A DNA stretch of 64,000 bases, taken from assembly GCF_947172395.1 (NCBI RefSeq), contig NC_069107.1, forward strand, positions 8,538,101-8,602,100, read 5' to 3'. Shown piece by piece: positions 56,906 to 64,000 of this stretch. Made by a program: the position numbers and the translations under genes. The DNA is from Bicyclus anynana. Taxonomy: Eukaryota > Arthropoda > Insecta > Lepidoptera > Nymphalidae. How positions within the stretch are numbered: the first letter of the stretch is position 1; every line of letters starts with the position of its first letter. A model generated the notes under the pieces. The model saw only the letters and a program-made list of their open reading frames with translations. It did no database searches and was not told where the DNA came from.

Positions 56906-57015
56906 ATGGCTTCCGAACTGGTGATAGAGTTAAGAGTCATTACAAACAAACAACCCTGATGTTTCAAAAGTGCGTGTAAAGCTTTCTTGATATAAATGAA
57001 TTTTGAATTTTAACA
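56906..57015 (+). repeat. Dispersed CTTCCGAACCGGT repeat with 3' end
   Basis: GGCTTCCGAACTGGTGATAG AGTT, ATGTTTCAAAAGTGCGTGTA AA and TTGATATAAATGAATTTTGA ATTTT. The last part is the AAATAAATGAATTTTGAATT tail that ends this repeat in other lepidopteran copies I know, so the element runs on the plus strand. Confidence 0.65.
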
Positions 57016-60000
57016 GCGAAACAGATTCCGTCTATTTTCCGTTTAGTCTGTGTCATAGTGATGTAAGTAGTAACTAGTAAGTGAGCAGCAAACGTGCTTT
57101 TTATGTTGTTAGAATTTGAAGTTTCCGGACCGAATTGAAAGTGGGTACGCGTTCATGCCTCACTTAATTGATGTTATTCAAATATTGATTTGTTCTATTT
57201 ATGAAAGAATACAGGAACCATAGACAAACTTTTTTTTTTCATTTTCTTAAAACGGCAAAGGTTGACCGCATACAGCCTAACAATAAATTTGATCGATAAT
57301 CTACATTTAAAAATATAAAATTGTTTGGTCATTTAAGACAACATCACGTTTGTTATTTCGACAAATATTCGTAAAAGTTTGAAAAGAACAAAAAATTTGT
57401 ATCCAATCTGGGACAAAAATTTTTGTCTTTGACTTTGTCTTAAATCTAATATCATAATAGCTACCTAATACGTTTTATGTAACCTCACATGAAATCATTA
57501 TATCTTACGTAGCTATATTTCGTTAAGCCAAAAAGTAGCACACCAATTAAATAATAAATGATCAAAATGAAAAAAAAACTTCTCAGACACGATAGAGCAA
57601 TTTGCATCAAATGAAATAATTTTAAAAGCTCTAAAGTCCAAAATACATTTTATGGCTTTGTAAAAAGAATATAAAGTAGTAGGCCAAAACAAATATTTGT
57701 ATACATCAAACAAATACTCCTGGCACGCTGTATGATAGTGACATCGAATAGCATTGCCTTAAAAACTAAAGAAAAAGAAATAATTCAGCAGTGTGCGCTT
57801 CATAGATAATATGCAAGTGTTCCATTTTCCAATCAATAAGTGTATACTTGCTCTTAGGTGTATATTTATTACTAAATTATTGTGCCTATAAGGACTTGTA
57901 TCCAAGGCCGTAAAATAAATTAAAAAAAAACTAAATTATTGTTCCATTTTCAAAAGAACACTTTTCAGAATCTATGTATCTTGATGTTGTAATATCGATG
58001 TCTTTTTTCTCTCTATTTCTCAAGCGTACGTCAGTGCGTAATTAAACTCCACATATTCCTTAAACACGGGAATTAACCCCAATTGAGGGATCGCTCTATT
58101 TAAATTACTCGTGGCCGTACTATAATTCAGCTTTCTGGAAGTTTGACACGTCATTTTAATCTATTTTGTCTATGAGGCCCATAAGAAGCGCTCGACATGT
58201 AGATTTGAAAATGGAACAATTATAATATCATAGATATTTTTTGCTTTTTGTTTTAAATTTAAACTTAAGTGCACCACCTTACTGTTACAGATTTTATTAA
58301 TTTCAAACATAGAACGCAAATTTTTTGATATTACGCAATAAGAAGTTAGGTACCTAGATAATATTTGGTGCTTTTTAAAATTAGAATGCATTAATTTATC
58401 TAACAACGTGTAATTTTAAAAACAGAACGTATTAAGAAAATATATAAATTGTCTATTGCCAAAATAAAGCTTTCTACACATTCCATTTCAAAGCGACTGA
58501 ACCAGTGGTCAAATCTTGTTCCATGTTTGAATTTAGCGATTGGAACAGACTTGCATTTTATTGGTAAACGCATGGGTATTGGCCTTGATATGTAATTAAA
58601 AAGTTTTGTGTTATTTTGTAGATAACATTTGGAGGTTGTAATACCTTGTAAGTACATGTATTATTTCTATCTAATAAATGTTACTTAGTGTTATTTGTAA
58701 TAATATTTGCATTTTTATCGTTTCACTGTCGATTTCAATTAGTTTAATTACTTTACTTTTATGACAATACTCAAGTTTATATGTAAGTATAACAAGCTTT
58801 TACAAAAACATTATTATAATGGAAAGAGTTTTATAAGCAATGGTAGTGCATGGGAATATCTGCTGACATATAAAGTGTATGTATATAGTAAATATGTACA
58901 TCATAATAGATGGTGATAACAAAACGGATTAATTTAGTTTATTAAAGGGAATCTTGTCTTTTGAAGACGTACTTCAGGATTATTATAAAAATCTTTTATG
59001 TGTACGATCCAACCAAATCATATTACCTATGTGCTTATTATTTTCGTTCTTTTGAAAGTTTTCTTAGTGAAAGAAAACTTGACAAGAAAATAACTTCATA
59101 AAGAAACATGATTAAGTTACATTGTATCGCCCATCAACCCACACTATCGTAACATGGTGAGCTACAAACGAGTCGTCAATTTTCAAGTTTTTCGTTTTAT
59201 AAATTCGATCAAGACGCATAAAAGCTTGTAAAACAACATTATCGCAAACCTGTGCTTATTAATAATCTCATATTTGAGCTCGTCCGGCAGCCATCTTTAA
59301 AAACAATGAACGTTATTGTCTCTTCTTAATTCCATTTTTGAAAAAATAATCCATTTCGCATTTCATAACCAAGAGACTCGTTGATTGTTCATACACATTC
59401 TAATATGAACTTTAGTAACATACAATAAAAGTTCAATTTCATTTATCTTTAAATCAAGCAGCTGGATTTTGTATATCTTATTTATTCAAGCAAAACTAGA
59501 TGTTACAGTAATGCTGTTAAGAGTTACTTTCGCTTGTCAATTATTTAATGACAATTGCATGTGTGGGAAACGAGACGGCTATAGCGTGTGAGCGAGAGGT
59601 CAAATAATGCACGATTCTTCAATGTGTTCGTTTATTATGATAATTATGACAAAATTGTAATAAATGTTACTTTGAATGAGTCATAAATAATGACATGATT
59701 TTTTTGTCAAGTTTCATTACTTATTCCGTTAAAAACAATTCTGAGGATGAGTATAAAAGAAAACATAAAAGAAAGACTATCCTTTTTAATTCTGAATCGT
59801 GTTAAATATATAGTGTAAAGATGAAATTATTTAAATTTTGTGTGGAAACGAATATGACATAGAAAAGTACTAAGAAATCCCCTAATAAGTAGTCAATTAC
59901 TACTAGCTCATTATAATCCAGAACCATAAAGATCATAGTTATTTTTAAACAGAATTTATGCAGATAGGCACCTACTTACCGAGTTCCAACGACATAACAA

Positions 60001-62749
60001 CAATGCACATAAACACATTGCATACACCTACAGATAATTAAGTCTGTAATAACTTCATTAGTATTTCAAAAAAAGAACATCACAAAACAGATAATTACAT
60101 TTCGAAAAAAGAACACCATAAATATTCCAATTCATCCTCTTAAAGGTGCGCGCGCATTCTATTTTAATATATCGCCAATAATAATGAGGTATTACCATCA
60201 AATGTCAAAAATAATAGTTCCCATTCCGGTAATGGAGACATCGGCTGAATAAATTGGTGATCTACAATTGTAAGCTACAATTAATGATCTGTATATGGTT
60301 GCGTGGATCGTACTGTGACAGACAGACGGCTTGTTACGGACCGCCAGTACCGAGATGGCTTCTTCTTGTTTAGAGTTGATGTAAGTTGATGGGAGTTGAT
60401 TTGGTTTGGTCACAGAGTTTTAGTTCAATATACGGAATTGGTGAAATAACAAACACTCTACCTACTTTAACTTTATGAGTACGGTATCAATTTTAGAATT
60501 CGTGTTAGAATCTAAGAATGTTTTCAAATAAGAAAAAGTTGCAAATCGCAAATTCCCTAACTATTAGGGAAAACAAAAATGAAATACTCAGAAATTCAAT
60601 ATTCACTTATTTATCTGTGCATACTTAGCCTAATAAAATACTCCTAATATATTTCTCATGAAAAATTTATATTTTTGTGTTCTTTTACTGCCGTAATGTG
60701 CGTCGTTCATTATAAGGATTTCACTGAGACTCCAAATTTGGCAACAGAACGAGGCTGTATGATTTATGCTCTTTGCCTATCTATGACTCTATGGTATTAA
60801 AAAAGGAAACATTTGAAATTGGAATGCCGTGCTCCGTCAGAGGATTGAGTACTTTTAAAAATCGAACACTTATCGAAATCATTCTTATATTTGAATGAGT
60901 CACGTGATATGAGTCAATACTATTGTTCTGTTCCTATCGAAGACTTTGATTCAGTAAATAGAAAGGCTAACAGATTTTTTTATGTTATATACTTTATTAC
61001 AGTTCTACCATTATTATATGAAACAATAGTATGTAAACGACAAATTAATACTCTCTTGATTAACACAACTTATTATATTTTAAAGAATGTTTAGACCATA
61101 ACCACATTCGACTGTACCGAATTAGTAGTGCGTGGAAAAAATTACTATCTACTTTCGCTTTCAAATCGAAATCAAAATACGATTGTCTATGTTATGTTGT
61201 TTGTTAGACGTTGCTGACGTTGCTGACTTTACTTATACAACAATGAAATATTCATTTTATAAAACTTTACACACAAACGCATTTATGTTAATACTCCATC
61301 CAATAGACCTGAAATAGGATAACTTTAACTATACCTAACTTGTTAAAACATCACGTAGTGTCGGTAACTAATGTTGTTAGTGCAAGTAAGTCCTCTCTTT
61401 CATTAAATTAAATTAAATATCCTCGTCAACAATACCGCGTAGGTACCAACACAATACTCGAGTCCGAGTAAATTAGGAAATGTGTTTTTTATTGGAAATC
61501 CATTTGGAATTACAATTGGAAGATATAATATTATGATACACGTACGATTCCAGTTAGCACCGTGAGAGTATTTGAATATTATCGGAGCTCCTTTAGCGGT
61601 GTTACAAACCGATGCTCCCTTTGTATTTGTGTGTGTTCTTTGTCAAATTACCGGACCACATGGTCTTATTGTTTTGGTGATTCAAGTAAAACAGATAATA
61701 ATACAAAATTTATTGCTATTTATATGACAACGGCGCATGTTGCATTCTGATTCCATTCGATAGCATCTTTAGAAGATTATAAAAAATGTGATCGTAACTA
61801 ATTAAATAGCCAAAGCTGCTATGCTATGGGCTTTTTCTCAGGACGGGGGTGCTTGAAAGCACCATAGCTTTTTGAAGTTTATGACTTAACATAAAAGCTA
61901 CTTTATAATATTTTGTTAGAAAGTATAAACCTATCGATACATAAAATGCCAAAAGTAAGTGTACTAAAGGGATGTGAAGAACAGCGATATAAATACAAAG
62001 GTACTGAGTTTCTTGCCAGGTCTATTCAGTATTCCGTACCGGTATAGTAGACAAATAGACATAATAGGATTTTCAAAAGTGCTTGTTGCACATTAAAGAC
62101 TTTATATAATTATTGTAGATTAACTTTTTTGTATTGCCTTTTTAGGAGAAAATAATTTCAATTGTGAAAAAGTGTCTTATTTGAATTTTTCGAACTCTAT
62201 CAGGGGTCTGACCCCAGTCAGAATCACTAAAGACTATGTCAGCTCTTTAACCATATCACTCAATGCCGCGTGTCGTACGAAATGTTTATGGTCGCATCAC
62301 AGCGGCTGTATAACAAAGACCTTTGCCTCGAAACACAATGATAAATTTAAAAGAAAAACAATTGTTTATGGTCATAAACTTTTTTAAATTACATTTCCAC
62401 ACCATTGATGTATAATAATAAAGATAGAAAGATGTATGAGGATACGCGTTATAAATACAGCTAAAAATACTAATCAAGCCATGTCATGCTGTAGTAAAGC
62501 GAAGGCTTTTACCAAAACTTTTTTTTTTTAACCTCCACTTCATTTGTGTTTCTGTACAGAACTATATTGAATAAAATAAAAGGCGTTGCTATGCCAAATA
62601 GGCTCTTGAAGTTCATTTTGATTTTTTGGCACCGCTTTCAAATCGATCAATATAAAGGACATAGTGCGTCCTAGCATAGAGACCATAAACACAACATTAT
62701 GGGCAATTTTGTGTAGGTAGTTATTTTTATTTTAACACAAAACTATTGA
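57016..62749. other. 5.7-kb AT-rich non-coding stretch, motif-rich
   Basis: Dispersed motif at 57817-57833, 57939-57955, 58203-58219, 58413-58430, 60064-60081, 60100-60117, 60811-60827 and 60852-60869. A possible retroelement 3' end lies at 57888-57930. None of the frames in this stretch (61-85 codons) shows family features. Confidence 0.5.
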
Positions 62750-62909
62750 ATTGTGAAATTAAATGGGATCAATCTGGAAGTATACTCTTTCAACTAAATA
62801 CAGAATTTTCAAAATTGTATAATAGTTATGAGGTAACATTAAAAAAAACAAAAAAAACATACGCGTCGTTTTGAGAACATATTCTTTTTTTTGATGTCGA
62901 TTAAAAATG
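62750..62909 (-). repeat. Longer copy of the TTTTAACCGACTTC-type repeat
   Basis: ACTCTTTCAACTAAATACAG AATTTTCAAAATTG, TATGAGGTAACAT, an A-rich tract, TACGCGTCGTTTTGAGAACA and TTGATGTCGATTAAAAA follow the order of this common lepidopteran repeat, at moderate divergence. Confidence 0.55.
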
Positions 62910-62981
62910 CATTCTACTTTGAGCAATAAAACTCTAAAATGCAACAAATTAATGAAAATAAAGCGAAAGCTGCATGTGATT

Positions 62982-63244
62982 TTCTTTTTATTCTTTACAA
63001 GTTAGCCCTTGATTACAATCTCACCTGATGGTAAGTGTCGATGCAATCTAAAATGGAAGCGGGCTAACTTGATAGGAGAAGGATGAAAGTCCACACCCCT
63101 TTCGGTTTCTACACGACATCGCTAAATCGCTTGGCGGTACATCTTTGTCGTTAGGGTGATAACTAGACATGGCCAAAACCAGCCATCGGCCCAGCTGGGG
63201 ATCGAACCCAGGACCTCCGTCTTATAAATCCACGGAGGCCGTCA
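62982..63244 (-). repeat. SINE family B, nearly complete, about 260 bp
   Basis: On the minus strand: head ending GGTCCTGGGTTCGATCCCCA GCTGG (B-box), a shortened GGCCGATGGCTGGTTTTGGC region, TAGTTATCACCCTAACGACA AAG, GCGATTTAGCG, TGTAGAAACCGAAAGGGGTG TGGA, CAAGTTAGCCCGCTTCCATT, TCAGGTGAGATTGTAATCAA GGGC and a TTGTAAAGAATAAAAAG tail. Serves as the reference for the other family-B pieces. Confidence 0.85.
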
Positions 63245-63716
63245 AAAACGGATTGCTACGATTTCCCGCCTTTCCTTTCCAAGAGCTACAGCAAAAATCC
63301 AAACTTTCCTTTCGCTTCCCGCCATAACATCCTCGTATCGGATAAGGTCGCGAGCCGTTCGTTCGATCATTCGTTCAGGATTTCGACCGGAAGCCGGCCT
63401 TATCAGGCGGGCGGAGATGACGTCACACCAAACAATCAATATGAACCGAACGTGAGTGTTGTATAAATAAAAAAATGCTTCTCCGTAAAACAATGCGAAC
63501 CGGGAAACGTTTTACTGTATAAACACACGAATGAATAACAATAAACCTGTGCAGTAAAATTATATTATAGCTGTAATATAACTTTATTAAAATGTGATAT
63601 CCACAAAACAATAAAAGGAATCCATGGAAATAACCACATAGGTTTGTAGAGGCGATCATGTCTGCTTTTGCTGATGTTCGAACAAGTGAGAAATTTTTCT
63701 GACAAGTTCTTTGATG
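63245..63716. other. Non-coding stretch with GC-richer start
   Basis: 63250-63430 is GC-richer and overlain by frames on the minus strand (63242-63493, 63423-63824) without recognised features. Confidence 0.45.
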
Positions 63717-63802
63717 ACACTCCCATGATATGCGGGTGACGGGGGGACTGCGCGGGTGTGAAGAATTCTTCGCTACACGCCCCCCGGCCCGCGCGGGAGT
63801 GT
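63717..63802. mobile_element. 86-bp GC-rich imperfect palindrome
   Basis: ACACTCCC at 63717-63724 and GGGAGTGT at 63795-63802 bracket a structure centred on GAAGAATTCTTC (63760-63771). The halves share GCGGG, CGGGGGG and GTGTGAAGAA words in mirror order. Half copies occur at 47333-47401. It abuts the LINE fragment at 63807. Probably a palindromic mobile element; the family is unknown to me. Confidence 0.65.
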
Positions 63803-63806
63803 TACT

Positions 63807-63945
63807 TTGGACTGACGACATCAAGCGAGTCGCTGGGATTCGCTGGATGGAGGCGGCTCAGAATCGTGATGTTTGGAAGTCCCTACAAAAGGCCTATGAC
63901 CTGCAGTGGACGTCCATCGACTGACATGATGATCTCCTTTATACC
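63807..63945 (+). pseudogene. RTE-type LINE ORF, final 38 codons and 3' end
   Basis: WTDDIKRVAGIRWMEAAQ then NRDVWKSLQKAYDLQWTSID and a TGA stop at 63922-63924, followed by CATGATGATC. This is the conserved C-terminus of lepidopteran RTE retrotransposon ORFs, with no internal stop. All upstream coding sequence is missing; the 86-bp palindrome lies immediately before it. The frames listed from 63730 and 63758 start in that palindrome and are not proteins in their own right. Confidence 0.9.
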
Positions 63946-63963
63946 TAAAAATGTTTTCACGTA

Positions 63964-64000
63964 TCTATACTAATATTATAAAGAGGTAAAGTTTGTGGTA
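63964..64000 (+). mobile_element. Helitron (HelLep-like) 5' end, cut by window edge
   Basis: TCTATACTAATATTATAAAG AGGTAAAGTTTGTGG is the canonical 5' start preceded by A; the rest lies beyond the window. Confidence 0.8.

Overview
The window is AT-rich eukaryotic DNA and almost certainly comes from a moth or butterfly (Lepidoptera). The main reason is that most of the recognisable pieces are repeat families I know from lepidopteran genomes: HelLep/Lep1-type Helitrons (TC-TATACTAATATTATAAA ... CTAG), tRNA-headed SINEs, RTE-type LINE 3' fragments ending in ATC/GAT microsatellites, and the 'TTTTAACCGACTTC' terminus. These matches are from memory and no database was searched.

I find no host protein-coding gene. 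All 59 open frames of 60-153 codons lack a recognisable domain, sit in AT-rich DNA or inside repeats, or are shadows of repeats. The only frames with real protein homology are broken C-terminal pieces of non-LTR retrotransposons at 11951-12210 (+), 40455-40760 (-), 45021-45161 (+) and 63807-63945 (+). The stretch is best read as intergenic or long-intron DNA. No genuine tRNA, rRNA, snRNA, miRNA or CRISPR was recognised.

Layout. 0-8 kb: a short duplicated block, a C/G4-run tract, a 21-bp perfect hairpin, a small inverted-repeat element, Helitron ends, and several minus-strand SINEs, one carrying about 343 bp of unrelated DNA. 8-25 kb: mostly unique AT-rich sequence, one decayed RTE LINE, a TTAA-bounded MITE, perfect hairpins and Helitron ends. 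25-26.7 kb: a 2.6-copy 150-bp tandem array followed by a diverged direct repeat. 26.7-38 kb: unique DNA, then a cluster with a SINE/Helitron junction, two foldback elements, a complete 195-bp Helitron and the first copy of a 311-bp MITE with 8-bp target duplications. 38-47 kb: a minisatellite, a minus-strand RTE LINE, a three-copy 211-240-bp tandem array, a second LINE tail and a SINE cluster. 47.2-48.1 kb: an inverted-repeat composite with a 19-bp GC-rich hairpin. 50-55 kb: two more copies of the MITE, a LINE 3' end, two SINEs and a Helitron. 55-64 kb: largely unique DNA with many copies of a short dispersed motif, ending in a SINE, an 86-bp palindromic element abutting an RTE LINE tail, and a Helitron 5' end cut by the window edge.

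The most interesting unexplained signals are (1) a dispersed motif of about 17 bp, approximately RYGTTCYANWTTCAAA, seen more than 20 times on both strands and often inside small GC-richer islands; (2) the MITE family with CTCAGACC termini and 8-9-bp target duplications, three copies in 17 kb; (3) the foldback composite at 47.2-48.1 kb, whose hairpin arms recur at 63.7 kb; and (4) two foldback elements 400 bp apart at 32.8-33.6 kb.
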